64,000 nt of DNA from Massilia sp. Root351 (GTDB lineage: Bacteria; Pseudomonadota; Gammaproteobacteria; Burkholderiales; Burkholderiaceae_D): positions 346,405 to 410,404 of the forward strand of contig NZ_LMDJ01000032.1 in the NCBI RefSeq assembly GCF_001425045.1, in the 5' to 3' direction. Positions 43,531 to 51,176 of the stretch are shown here, in pieces (the stretch's first letter is position 1; each line of letters opens with the position of its first letter). The translations under genes were made by a program, and so were the position numbers. The notes under the pieces were generated by a model that saw only the letters and a program-made list of their open reading frames with translations, ran no database searches and was not told where the DNA came from.

Positions 43531-44803
43531 ATGCCAGGTCGGCTTCTTCCAGGCCGCGCGCCAGGCTGGAGATGCTGGGGTTGTCGATGAACACGCAGCG
43601 CTTGCCGGTGCGCTTGCAGAAGTCCTTCACGCGCCAGTAGGCGCTATGGCTGATGCAGCCGGTCTGGCAGATCACCAGGTCGGCCGCAGCCAGGCTGGCT
43701 TCGAGCTTGTTGGCGTTGTCCTCCAGGCCGCCGTCGTGGTGGGCGAACTGCGCGCCCACGCGTTCGATCAGCGCGCGGTAGGTCGCCACGTTGCCGGTGC
43801 GCCCGCCCACGCACAGGATGCTGCGGTCGGCCAGCCGTTCCGGCATGCGCACCACGTGCTCGGTGAGGCCCGGTGCGCGCTGGGCCGGCGCGCCGGCTGA
43901 GGCGGCGTCGGCCGGGTGCGGCATGGGGTGCTGCGCCGGGTGGCCGTGCTGCCCCGCCGGGACCGGCGGCGCGGCATGGCTTGCCGCCGTGGCTTGCGCC
44001 GCCAGCGCGGCCTGCGCGCGCGTCAGTTCCTGTTTCAGTTCCGCCACCTGGTTGCGCAGGGCGCGCTCACGTTCGTCGACCTGGCTCAGGCGCTGCGCCA
44101 GGCGGTCGCGCGTGTCCAGGCCGGGAATCGAGGCGCGCAGCTGCTCCAGTTCATGGCGCAGCGAGTCGGCCAGGCTGTCGCGCCCCACCAACTGGGCGCG
44201 CAGCTGCATCAGCTGGCTGGCGTGCTGGTCCAGCTCGGCATTGCGCTCCAGTTGCATGGCGGCGTTGCGCTGTTGCAGCCGCGCCAGTTCGCGCGTCATG
44301 CGCGAGTTTTCCTCCAGCACGGCGTGGAAGCGCGTGATGTCGGCCCGCGCGCAGGCGCCGGCCTGGTGCTGCACCATGTGCAGGTCGCGGCACATCTGTT
44401 CTTCCAGCTCGGGCGTGCAGCGCGCGTGCGTCAGGCCGGCCCAGAAGGCGCCGGCCACGTCGCCGTTGGCCACGGCGAGGCGCCACAGCGCGGCCACCGC
44501 TTCGGTGTCCTTGGCGTTCTTGAAACGCAGCAGCACGCCGGCGTAGCGCCGTTCCAGTTCCTTCTGCAGCGCCTCGGACAGGCGGTTGCGGGCGCCGCAT
44601 TCGGTGACCACGCCCACGTGCACCTCGTAGTCGTCGGCCACCACGGTGCCGCCGGTGATCTTGCCCACCAGCTTGCGCAGCGCGGCCAGTGGCATGCCCA
44701 CGCCCACCAGCGGGCAGTGGCAGGCATGGCCCAGCTCCCACAGGCGGCGCCGGCGCGAGGTGTGCGCGGCCGGGGCCGCTTTTACTTGGTGTTTATCGCA
44801 CAT
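43529..44803 (-). CDS. DUF2325 domain-containing protein with coiled coil
   Basis: A 424-residue cytosolic protein. The N-terminal third (RLWELGHACHCPLVGVGMPL, then KITGGTVVADDYEVHVGVVT) is an alpha-helical domain of its own. Residues about 165-270 form a long heptad-type coiled coil, then a His/Pro/Ala linker. The DUF2325 domain closes the protein: SILCVGGRTGNVATYRALIE, FAHHDGGLEDNANKLEASL, LVICQTGCISHSAYWRVKDF. Its cysteines and histidines could bind a metal, but no function is established. It is last in a probable operon after hemP and a 111-residue protein; a Fur box sits in front of hemP. It is convergent with receptor 2. Confidence 0.85.
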   Translation of the reverse strand: MCDKHQVKAAPAAHTSRRRRLWELGHACHCPLVGVGMPLAALRKLVGKITGGTVVADDYEVHVGVVTECGARNRLSEALQKELERRYAGVLLRFKNAKDTEAVAALWRLAVANGDVAGAFWAGLTHARCTPELEEQMCRDLHMVQHQAGACARADITRFHAVLEENSRMTRELARLQQRNAAMQLERNAELDQHASQLMQLRAQLVGRDSLADSLRHELEQLRASIPGLDTRDRLAQRLSQVDERERALRNQVAELKQELTRAQAALAAQATAASHAAPPVPAGQHGHPAQHPMPHPADAASAGAPAQRAPGLTEHVVRMPERLADRSILCVGGRTGNVATYRALIERVGAQFAHHDGGLEDNANKLEASLAAADLVICQTGCISHSAYWRVKDFCKRTGKRCVFIDNPSISSLARGLEEADLA

Positions 44804-44812
44804 GCCGCCGCC

Positions 44813-45148
44813 TCACGCCGCCGGTTCGCCGGAGCGCGAGCGGGCCATCAGCCGCTCCAGGAAGTTGTGCTTTTCGCGCGCCGGCATGGACCGCTCGACC
44901 ACCCCGGCCCATTGCTCGGACAACTGCTGGCAGGTGGCGCTCAGCACCGGCGCCAGTTCCGGCAGGCTGGCCAGCGCCTTCAGGTGGCGCTCGATGACGG
45001 ACGCCAGTTTCAGGCAGGCGCCGCTTTCCCCGGCGTTGGCCGTGTAGTGCGACATCAGGTGCAGCACCGCAGACAGCATCAGCTCCGGGCGCTGGCCGCT
45101 CTGGTTGGTGGTCAGGAAGATAGGGTCGGTACGGTCGATGATGGCCAT
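44813..45148 (-). CDS. Small conserved protein of unknown function between hemP and DUF2325
   Basis: A 111-residue, mostly helical, cytosolic protein starting MAIIDRTDPIFLTTNQSGQR. It contains MLSAVLHLMSHYTANAGESG, then CLKLASVIERHLKALASLPE, and a tail REKHNFLERLMARSRSGEP. There is a possible ribosome-binding site GGAGT before ATG 45148. The gene ends nine bases before the DUF2325 gene, so the two are almost surely cotranscribed. I do not recognise the family. Histidines and one cysteine are present but without a clear metal motif. The position behind a Fur-controlled hemP hints at iron or heme homeostasis. Confidence 0.7.
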   Translation of the reverse strand: MAIIDRTDPIFLTTNQSGQRPELMLSAVLHLMSHYTANAGESGACLKLASVIERHLKALASLPELAPVLSATCQQLSEQWAGVVERSMPAREKHNFLERLMARSRSGEPAA

Positions 45149-45240
45149 CAGGCACTCCTCGCAAGGTCAGGGTGGCTGGCTACCGCGGTGCGGATGGCTG
45201 GCGGGATGGTAGGGCGGTGTCGGGCCCGGCGCCGGAGCGC

Positions 45241-45435
45241 TCAGGCAGTCAGGATGAGCTTGCCGAGCTGGGTGATGCGCAGGCGGTAGACTTTGTTGCC
45301 GTGTTCGATTTCCACTTCGCGCTGATCCTGCATCAGGCCGGCGCTGGTGAGGCGGCGGACGGCGGGCGCGGGGCTGCGGACTGGAGCGGGGATGGCGGTG
45401 CCGGCCGGAGCCAGCGTGGTTTTGTCAGCATGCAT
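45241..45435 (-). CDS. hemP: Hemin uptake protein HemP
   Basis: A 64-residue protein. The C-terminal half VRRLTSAGLMQDQREVEIEH, then GNKVYRLRITQLGKLILTA, is the HemP family signature (S..L..G...v.I.H.g..Y.LR.T..gKLILTK). ATG 45435 has GGAGTG eight bases upstream; an in-frame ATG at 45450 is less well placed. In Burkholderia, HemP is a small regulator needed for expression of the heme receptor operon under iron limitation. A Fur box lies 18 bases before the start. Unusually, no heme receptor gene is next to it; an unknown gene and the DUF2325 gene follow instead. Confidence 0.88.
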   Translation of the reverse strand: MHADKTTLAPAGTAIPAPVRSPAPAVRRLTSAGLMQDQREVEIEHGNKVYRLRITQLGKLILTA

Positions 45436-45452
45436 ATTGGTACACTCCATTA

Positions 45453-45471
45453 AATGAGAACGATTCGCATT
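45453..45471. promoter_or_regulatory. Fur box upstream of hemP
   Basis: AATGAGAAC, central G, ATTCGCATT: seven of nine paired positions are symmetric, and the left half AATGAGAAC-G-ATTC matches the usual betaproteobacterial Fur site. It would cover the hemP promoter or start region. Confidence 0.8.
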
Positions 45472-45584
45472 TGCATTATTGTTCAAGGCTGCTTTATTTG
45501 CAAGAACAATTTGCGCGGAGTGCGGACAAGAAAAAAGGCCCGCCGGGAGGCGGGCCAAGCTGGGGTATTTCCTGCGAAAAATCG

Positions 45585-46526
45585 TCAGACTGCGGCGTAC
45601 AGCGCCTGGCTGGCCGGCGCGGCTTGGACCGGGGCGGCGGGCGCGGTGACAGGCCCGGCGATGGGTGCGACCAGCGCGGCGGCAGCGCCGGCCGCCGCGG
45701 TAGCGGCGGCCGGCTTGGCGCGCCCGGCGCCGGGCTGGCGGCCGCGGGCGCGCGATGGCGGCAGGCGGCGCAGGTTTTTCAGCGCGTCCGGATCCTTGAT
45801 GCCGATGGTGCGCTGGTCGACGCTGATCAGGCCCACTTCATTGAAGGCCGACAGCGTGCGGCTGACCGTTTCCAGGGTCAGCCCCAGGTAGCTGCCGATT
45901 TCGTGGCGCGTCATGCGCAGGTTGAACAGTTTGCTGGAGTAGCCCATTTGCGCGAAGCGGTCCGACAGTGCCACCAGGAAGCGCGCCACGCGGGCCTCGG
46001 CGCTGAGCGCGCCCAGCATGCCTATCATGGCTTGTTCGCGCACCAGTTCCCGGCTCATCACGCCGTACATCATGTTTTCCAACTCGATGTGGACCCGGCC
46101 CAGCGCGGCCAGCTTGCGGAACGGCAGCAGGATCAGGTCGCAGTCCGACAGCGCCACCGCCTCGGACGAATAGTGGCGGGTGTGGATGCCGTCCACGCCC
46201 ATCATGTCGCCCTTCATCGGGAAGCTCAGCACCTGCTCGTTGCCGAACTCGTCGATCAGCACGGTTTTCAGAAAACCGGAGTTGACGATGTACAGCATGT
46301 CGAAGGGTTGGCCGATGGTGTGGATGCGCTGGCCGGTCTTGAATTGCACGTGTTGGAACAGCAGTTCTTCGGAATGGGCGAGGTTGACTGGAGGGATGTG
46401 CAGCAGTTCGCAGACTTCCTTCAGATTCGACCACAACCGGCCTTGGCGCTGGCGCCCGGCTTCCAGGCCGGACGGTGGCACCGCCGGCGCACCGGGGCGG
46501 AACTCGGTGATTTGCGTAGACTGCAT
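45585..46526 (-). CDS. Crp/Fnr-family regulator with FNR-type recognition helix, no cluster cysteines
   Basis: A 313-residue transcription regulator: cyclic-nucleotide-binding-like domain (about 45-170), dimer helix, and winged helix-turn-helix. The recognition helix LGLTLETVSRTLSAF has the E-x-x-S-R pattern of FNR, ANR and DNR, which read TTGAT-N4-ATCAA. Only one cysteine (KEVCELLHIPP) lies in the N-terminal region, so a 4Fe-4S oxygen sensor as in FNR is not possible; a DNR/FixK-like or unliganded regulator is more likely. The C-terminal 60 residues are Ala/Pro-rich and atypical. ATG 46526 has GGGAGAA upstream. A perfect FNR-type box lies 1.4 kb away in front of the universal stress gene. 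Confidence 0.9.
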   Translation of the reverse strand: MQSTQITEFRPGAPAVPPSGLEAGRQRQGRLWSNLKEVCELLHIPPVNLAHSEELLFQHVQFKTGQRIHTIGQPFDMLYIVNSGFLKTVLIDEFGNEQVLSFPMKGDMMGVDGIHTRHYSSEAVALSDCDLILLPFRKLAALGRVHIELENMMYGVMSRELVREQAMIGMLGALSAEARVARFLVALSDRFAQMGYSSKLFNLRMTRHEIGSYLGLTLETVSRTLSAFNEVGLISVDQRTIGIKDPDALKNLRRLPPSRARGRQPGAGRAKPAAATAAAGAAAALVAPIAGPVTAPAAPVQAAPASQALYAAV

Positions 46527-46663
46527 GCTTTTCTCCCTGTAGCAGTTATGATCATCTGGCAACTTCTGATGTGTGATTTCAGTATGCCAACATGGTCTTG
46601 CCATAGATATCAGCCGAGGCTGATTGTGGGCGTAGGAGGATGCGCCCAGCCGTAGGAAAACTC

Positions 46664-47308
46664 CTACGATTTGAAAGGGGAGAGTAGCCGGTGGGCCACC
46701 GCGTACTGCACCATCTCCGAGAGGGAGTTCATGCCCATCTTCTGCATGATGCGGGTTTTGTGGGTGCTGACGGTCTTTACACTCAAATGCAAGCCATTGG
46801 CGATTTCCGTGATCGACTTGCCTGCCACCAGTAGCGAAAAAACCTCAAACTCGCGGTCCGACAGCTGTTTATGCAACAGGCTCTCGTTCGGCATCATGAT
46901 GTTCAGGGCCAGCTGCTCGGCCACTTCGGTGCTGATGTAGGGCCGGCCGGCGGCCACGCGCCGGATCGCGCCCACCAGCTGGGTGCCGGCGCTCTCCTTG
47001 GTCAGGTAGCCCTGCGCGCCGGCGCGGATGGCGCGCACCGCGTATTGTTCTTCTTCGTGCATGGTCAGAATGAGGACGGCCAGCTTGGGCGCTTCGCTCT
47101 TGATCTGGCGGATCAGCTCGACCCCGCTGCGGCCCGGCATCGACAAATCCAGCAGCAGCAGGTCGAAGCCGCCCTGGCGGATATGGTTCAGTACGTCGAA
47201 GCCGTCGACGGCTTCGCCTACGATGTCGATGTCGGGAGCTCCGTCGAGGATGCGCTTGAGGCCTTCGCGCATAATGGTATGGTCGTCGGCAATGACAATT
47301 CTAATCAT
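46664..47308 (-). CDS. NarL/FixJ-family response regulator, orphan
   Basis: A 214-residue two-component regulator. The receiver has D8/D9 (IVIADDHTIMREGL), phospho-acceptor D54 in LLLLDLSMPGRSG, T82-type site in LILTMHEEEQY and lysine in GYLTKESA. The LuxR-type helix-turn-helix is SDREFEVFSLLVAGKSITEI, then HLSVKTVSTHKTRIMQKMG. No kinase gene is adjacent. It sits between the FNR-type regulator and the universal stress gene on the same strand, so it may take part in the same oxygen or energy response. A weak purine stretch precedes its ATG. Confidence 0.92.
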   Translation of the reverse strand: MIRIVIADDHTIMREGLKRILDGAPDIDIVGEAVDGFDVLNHIRQGGFDLLLLDLSMPGRSGVELIRQIKSEAPKLAVLILTMHEEEQYAVRAIRAGAQGYLTKESAGTQLVGAIRRVAAGRPYISTEVAEQLALNIMMPNESLLHKQLSDREFEVFSLLVAGKSITEIANGLHLSVKTVSTHKTRIMQKMGMNSLSEMVQYAVAHRLLSPFKS

Positions 47309-47375
47309 GGATTGCAGTGGTGTTGTTGCGGGGGGATGGATAACAGGGGCGGCGGCGCGCGCCGCCCGCTGTCGT

Positions 47376-47843
47376 TTAGTCTGGCAGCGGCTCTTTGAGC
47401 AGGCGGTGCACCAGCACCGGCAGCTTGGAGTGCGACAGGACCTTGTTGGTGACGCTGCCGAGCAGCAGCTGGCCCCAGCCGCTGCGGCCGTGCGAGCCCA
47501 TGAAGATCAGGTCGCAGCCTTGCTGGGCCGCCACGTCGACGATTTTCAGCGCCGTGCTTTCGGCGAACGCCGTCATGCCCTGGCATTCCAGGCCTTTCTT
47601 GCGGCACGCGTCCAGGATGGGCAGCACGTGCTCGGCGCCGGCGCGCTGCATGGCGGCGCGGTATTCCTCTTCGCTGGGGTAGCTGGGCGGAATGATTTCC
47701 ACATAAATCGGGTACTGGTACTCCGGCGCCACGAACAGCGCCAGCACTTCGGCTCCCATTTGCTGGGCGAACGACACGCCGGCACAGGCCGTCATTTTGG
47801 AAACAGCCGAGCCATCGGTGGTTATCAGGATTTTGCGGTACAT
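47376..47843 (-). CDS. Universal stress protein (UspA family)
   Basis: A 155-residue single-domain Usp. It opens YRKILITTDGSAVSKMTA, and the ATP-binding signature G-2x-G-9x-G-S is visible in GSHGRSGWGQLLLGSVTNKV, so nucleotide binding is expected. The end LSHSKLPVLVHRLLKEP is typical. ATG 47843 has AAAAGGAGC upstream; a longer frame to 48044 is excluded. A perfect FNR-type box (47935-47948) and a minus-strand TACAAT (47900 to 47895) lie upstream, so it is probably induced under low oxygen. Such Usp genes under ANR/DNR control are known in pseudomonads. Confidence 0.92.
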   Translation of the reverse strand: MYRKILITTDGSAVSKMTACAGVSFAQQMGAEVLALFVAPEYQYPIYVEIIPPSYPSEEEYRAAMQRAGAEHVLPILDACRKKGLECQGMTAFAESTALKIVDVAAQQGCDLIFMGSHGRSGWGQLLLGSVTNKVLSHSKLPVLVHRLLKEPLPD

Positions 47844-47934
47844 ATGCAGCTCCTTTTCTGTGAAATCCGCTTCGCTACACGGTGCCCATACTTCATTGTA
47901 GCCGCGATTCCGTCCATTGTTAGGAAGGAAAGAC

Positions 47935-47948
47935 TTGATATTTATCAA
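47935..47948. promoter_or_regulatory. Perfect FNR/ANR-type box TTGAT-N4-ATCAA
   Basis: TTGAT ATTT ATCAA, identical to the consensus. It is centred about 99 bases before the usp start codon and about 53 bases before the start point predicted from the TACAAT element; the cheZ start is 311 bases away on the other side. Confidence 0.85.
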
Positions 47949-48135
47949 GGAATATGTGGAGATTCCGCAAAAGCGGCATGCTGTCCTGGACGGCTTTTTT
48001 TCATTGCTGGGTGGTTTTTGTTCCTCTGGGGCATATCCGTGCATGGCCTGGCGATGTTAGTATCTCCAAATACAACACTAAACTTCGTTTTCGCCATGCC
48101 GCAGGGCAGGGCGCCCGCCTTTGCCTAGCCGGTGA

Positions 48136-48165
48136 TTGAACAACCGGGCGGCGCCCTGCTACACT
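48136..48165 (+). promoter_or_regulatory. Sigma-70-like promoter of cheZ-cheA
   Basis: TTGAAC (48136-48141), 18-base spacer, TACACT (48160-48165). It lies 95 bases before cheZ. No FliA-type (TAAA-N15-GCCGATAA) element is seen. Confidence 0.5.
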
Positions 48166-48259
48166 CGCGTAAGCGGTTTGAATATTGCCGGGCGTCATCA
48201 CAACGGATGCCGCGGTGCGCAGCAAGCAGCAATTTGACAAATTATGGAGAAGCAGGGAT

Positions 48260-49096
48260 ATGACCAACGCCGCTGATGATTTCGACGCACTATTTGATGA
48301 AGTGTCCGCGCAACGCGCCACAGAACCGGCACCCGCCCCCGCCCCTTCCGCTGCTCCTGCCGCCTCCGCCGAGGATGACCTGGAGAGCCTGTTCGACGAA
48401 GTCTCCGCAGCCCGCCCGGCTCCGGCCGCCGTAGCGGCCGCGCCGGCCGCGCCCGCCGCTGCCGCGCCGGCCGCCGAGCACGCCGCCGTCGACCATGGCG
48501 ACAACCCGATGTTTGAACGCCTGGGCGGCATTGTGCGCCTGCTGCACGACTCGCTGCGCGAATTGGGCTACGACAAGGCGCTGACCGAGGCGTCGGCCCA
48601 GATCGGCGACGCCCAGGACCGCCTGGAGTATGTCGCCACGCTGACTGAACAGGCCGCCAACAAGGTGCTCAACACGCTGGACGACGGCATGCCGGCGCAG
48701 GACGTGCTGTCCAAGCAGTCCAAGGAAATGGAAGACCGCTGGGCCGCGCTGTTCGCCGGCAAGCTCAGCCTGGACGAATTCAAGACCCTGGCGGGCGATT
48801 CGCGCGCCTTCGCGCAAGCCGTGTCGGCCGCCACCGAGGCGGAAAAAGCCCGCCTGCTGGAAATCATGATGGCGCAGGACTTCCAGGACATCACCGGCCA
48901 GCTCATCAAGAAAGTGGTGGGCATCACCAAGACGGTCGAAGCCGAACTGGCGCAGCTGTTGAAAGACAACGCCCCGACCGAAGTGCGCGAGAAGATTGCG
49001 CAGAAAGAGGTGTCGCTGATGTCCGGCCCATCCGCACCGGCGGTGGCGCTGAACCAGGACAGTGTCGATGATCTGCTTGCCGATCTGGGATTCTAA
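48260..49096 (+). CDS. cheZ: Chemotaxis phosphatase CheZ with repeated acidic N-terminal motif
   Basis: A 278-residue protein that removes the phosphoryl group from CheY-P. The catalytic helix block MMAQDFQDITGQLIKKVVGI contains the glutamine (Q) and aspartate of the CheZ active site. The C-terminal tail QDSVDDLLADLGF matches the CheY-docking peptide of E. coli CheZ. Two extra copies of a related motif are near the N-terminus: DDFDALFDEVSAQR (6-19) and DDLESLFDEVSAAR (39-52), separated by Ala/Pro linkers. It is longer than E. coli CheZ (214) for this reason. ATG 48260 is chosen over an in-frame ATG at 48185. Its stop shares one base with the cheA start (TAATG). Confidence 0.92.
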   Translation: MTNAADDFDALFDEVSAQRATEPAPAPAPSAAPAASAEDDLESLFDEVSAARPAPAAVAAAPAAPAAAAPAAEHAAVDHGDNPMFERLGGIVRLLHDSLRELGYDKALTEASAQIGDAQDRLEYVATLTEQAANKVLNTLDDGMPAQDVLSKQSKEMEDRWAALFAGKLSLDEFKTLAGDSRAFAQAVSAATEAEKARLLEIMMAQDFQDITGQLIKKVVGITKTVEAELAQLLKDNAPTEVREKIAQKEVSLMSGPSAPAVALNQDSVDDLLADLGF

Positions 49097-50988
49097 TGGA
49101 CGATATGCTCAAGGAGTTCGTCGTCGAGGCGATGGACCTGGCTGTAAATGTTGAAGAGAACCTGCTGCGCCTCGAACGCGATCCGGAAAACAAGGAAACG
49201 CTGAACGCGGTGTTCCGTGCCTTCCACACCATCAAGGGCGGGGCCGGCTTCATGAGCCTGGGCGCGCTGGTGTCGGCCTGCCACCTGACGGAAAACCTGT
49301 TCGACGCGCTGCGCACCGGCGCCGCGCCGGTGACGCCGATCGCCATCGAGGCGGCGCTGATGGCGTCCGGCTTCGTGGCCGACCAGCTTACCGAACTGAA
49401 CAACGGCGGCGCGGCGGAAGACCTGCCGGCCATGCCGGCCGAACTGGAAGCGATCCTGAAGGACGCCATCGAAGGCAAGGCCGCTGCACCGGCCAAACCT
49501 GCCGCTGCCCCTGCCGCGCCTGCCGCCGCCCCCGCCGCCGTCCCTGCCGCCGCACCGGCCGGCGCCGCCTCGGCCGACGGCCTGGACTGGGAAGGCATGT
49601 ATATCGCCGTGGTGCCGGAAGGCACGTACGCGCGCAGCGCACCGGCTGCCGCGCCGGCCCCGGCCGTATCCGAAGGCGTGGCCGCGGCCATCGTCGCTGC
49701 CGGCGGCACCCCGCCCGCGGCGCTGGCCGAAGTGCATGCCGATGCGCCTGCCGCCGCCCCGCGCGCCCGGCCGGAGCGCGACGACAAGGTGCACGCCGCG
49801 CCGGCCAAGGAAGAGAGCATCCGCATCGACGCGGTCAAGCTGGATGCGCTGCTGGAAGTGGCGGGCGAGTCGGTGCAGGCTGCCAACCAGGCCGCCGTGC
49901 TGCTGGAGCGCCTGCAGCAATTCAAATTCGAAGGCCAGGCCGCCAGCCTGATGTCGGCGCTGACCGAAACGCTGGAACGCGCCTCGCGCTACTCGAGCGA
50001 ACTGCAGCGCGCCACGCTGGCTACCCGCATGCAGCCGGTGGGCCGTTTGTTCCAGAAATTCCCGCGCCTGGTGCGCGAGCTGGCGAAAGACCTGGGCAAG
50101 GAAGTCGAACTGACCATCGAAGGCGCGGAGACCGAAGTCGACCGCGTGGTGGTCGACAGCCTGTACGATCCGCTGGTGCACATGCTGCGCAACGCGCTCG
50201 ACCATGGCGTGGAATCGCCCGACGTGCGGGTCGCCGCCGGCAAGCCGGCCAAGGCCTATATCTCGCTGAAAGCATGGCAGGAAGCCAACAGCGTCATGAT
50301 CGTGCTGCAGGACGACGGCAAGGGCATGGACCCGATCGCGCTGCGCAAAAAAGCGGCGGAAAAGGGCTTGATCTCGCCATCTGCTAACATGACGGACGAC
50401 GAATCGTATCAGCTGGTGTTCCTGCCAGGCTTTTCGACCAAGGAAGTGGCCTCCAGCGTGTCTGGCCGCGGCGTGGGCATGGACGTGGTGAAAACCGCCG
50501 TGGAAAAGAATCGCGGCGCCATCCACATCGACTCGACGCTGGGCAAGGGCACCAAGTTCGCCATCCGCCTGCCGATCGAGCTGTCGATCGTGCCGACCAT
50601 GCTGGTGTCGACCTCGGGCGCGCTGCTGGCGCTGCCGATGGCCGTGGTGCAGCGCGTGGTCGAACTGCCGGAAGAGTTCATGGAAGTGGGCGGGGCGCCG
50701 GTGCTCAAGGACCAGGGCCGTCCGCTGCCGGTGCGCACGCTGGCCGGCGCGCTGGGCTACGCGCCCGCCTCGGAACGGGTGGGCATCGTGGTCAACGCGC
50801 CGCAGCCATACATCCTGGCGGTGGAAGCGGTCGACGGCACGGCCGACCTGGTCATTAAACCGATGACGGCGATTTCGGTCGAAGGCATTACCGGCACTGC
50901 GCGTTCCGCCGAGGGCGAACTGGTGCTAGTGGTGGGCCTATCGTTCCTGATGGACGGATGCAGGGGTAGTGTACGCATGGCGGCTTAA
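49096..50988 (+). CDS. cheA: Chemotaxis histidine kinase CheA
   Basis: A 630-residue receptor-coupled kinase. The Hpt domain (about 1-105) has phosphorylated H44 in VFRAFHTIKGGAGF. An Ala/Pro-rich linker (about 128-235) replaces a recognisable P2 domain. The dimerisation helices begin ESIRIDAVKLDALLEVAGE, the kinase domain has N-box LVHMLRNALDHGVE, G1 LQDDGKGMDP and G2 SGRGVGMDVVK, and the CheW-like domain fills residues about 485-630. It is coupled to cheZ but no cheW, cheY, cheB/R or receptor genes are near, so partners must be encoded elsewhere. A strong terminator follows after 27 bases. Confidence 0.94.
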   Translation: MDDMLKEFVVEAMDLAVNVEENLLRLERDPENKETLNAVFRAFHTIKGGAGFMSLGALVSACHLTENLFDALRTGAAPVTPIAIEAALMASGFVADQLTELNNGGAAEDLPAMPAELEAILKDAIEGKAAAPAKPAAAPAAPAAAPAAVPAAAPAGAASADGLDWEGMYIAVVPEGTYARSAPAAAPAPAVSEGVAAAIVAAGGTPPAALAEVHADAPAAAPRARPERDDKVHAAPAKEESIRIDAVKLDALLEVAGESVQAANQAAVLLERLQQFKFEGQAASLMSALTETLERASRYSSELQRATLATRMQPVGRLFQKFPRLVRELAKDLGKEVELTIEGAETEVDRVVVDSLYDPLVHMLRNALDHGVESPDVRVAAGKPAKAYISLKAWQEANSVMIVLQDDGKGMDPIALRKKAAEKGLISPSANMTDDESYQLVFLPGFSTKEVASSVSGRGVGMDVVKTAVEKNRGAIHIDSTLGKGTKFAIRLPIELSIVPTMLVSTSGALLALPMAVVQRVVELPEEFMEVGGAPVLKDQGRPLPVRTLAGALGYAPASERVGIVVNAPQPYILAVEAVDGTADLVIKPMTAISVEGITGTARSAEGELVLVVGLSFLMDGCRGSVRMAA

Positions 50989-51015
50989 AACCCGCCGGCA
51001 GCAAGAAAACACAAA

Positions 51016-51043
51016 AGCCTGCGAGATCCGCAGGCTTTTTTTT
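51016..51043 (+). terminator. Terminator after cheA
   Basis: AGCCTGCG, loop AGATC, CGCAGGCT, then a run of Ts (51036-51043), preceded by an A-tract. Confidence 0.9.
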
Positions 51044-51134
51044 CAAAGGGCGTCATAAAGGTGGATCGGAACCCTAAGCCGCATCGGCTCACGAGGCGGA
51101 CAGACGGGCTTGGTTTTGCATTGCACAAATATGG

Positions 51135-51140
51135 CATAAT
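51135..51140 (+). promoter_or_regulatory. Candidate -10 element of leuC
   Basis: CATAAT in an AT-rich stretch 37 bases before the leuC ATG. No leader peptide with a leucine-codon run is visible between the cheA terminator and leuC. Confidence 0.35.
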
Positions 51141-51176
51141 CAAAGTGAAATTCTCACACGGGCAGTAGCAGCAATC

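Larger units (their letters stand above)
47844..48259. other. 416-base divergent control region between usp and cheZ
   Basis: Holds the usp -10 (TACAAT on the minus strand, 47900-47895), the FNR-type box at 47935-47948, an AT-rich stretch, and the cheZA promoter at 48136-48165. No gene seen. Confidence 0.65.

Noticed and set aside
45585..46526. Calling the Crp/Fnr-type gene fnr itself
   Set aside because: The N-terminal cysteine cluster needed for the 4Fe-4S sensor is missing; only one cysteine is in that region.
47844..48044. N-terminal extension of the universal stress protein up to 48044
   Set aside because: The extension crosses the FNR-type box and promoter, lacks family similarity, and ATG 47843 has a strong ribosome-binding site.
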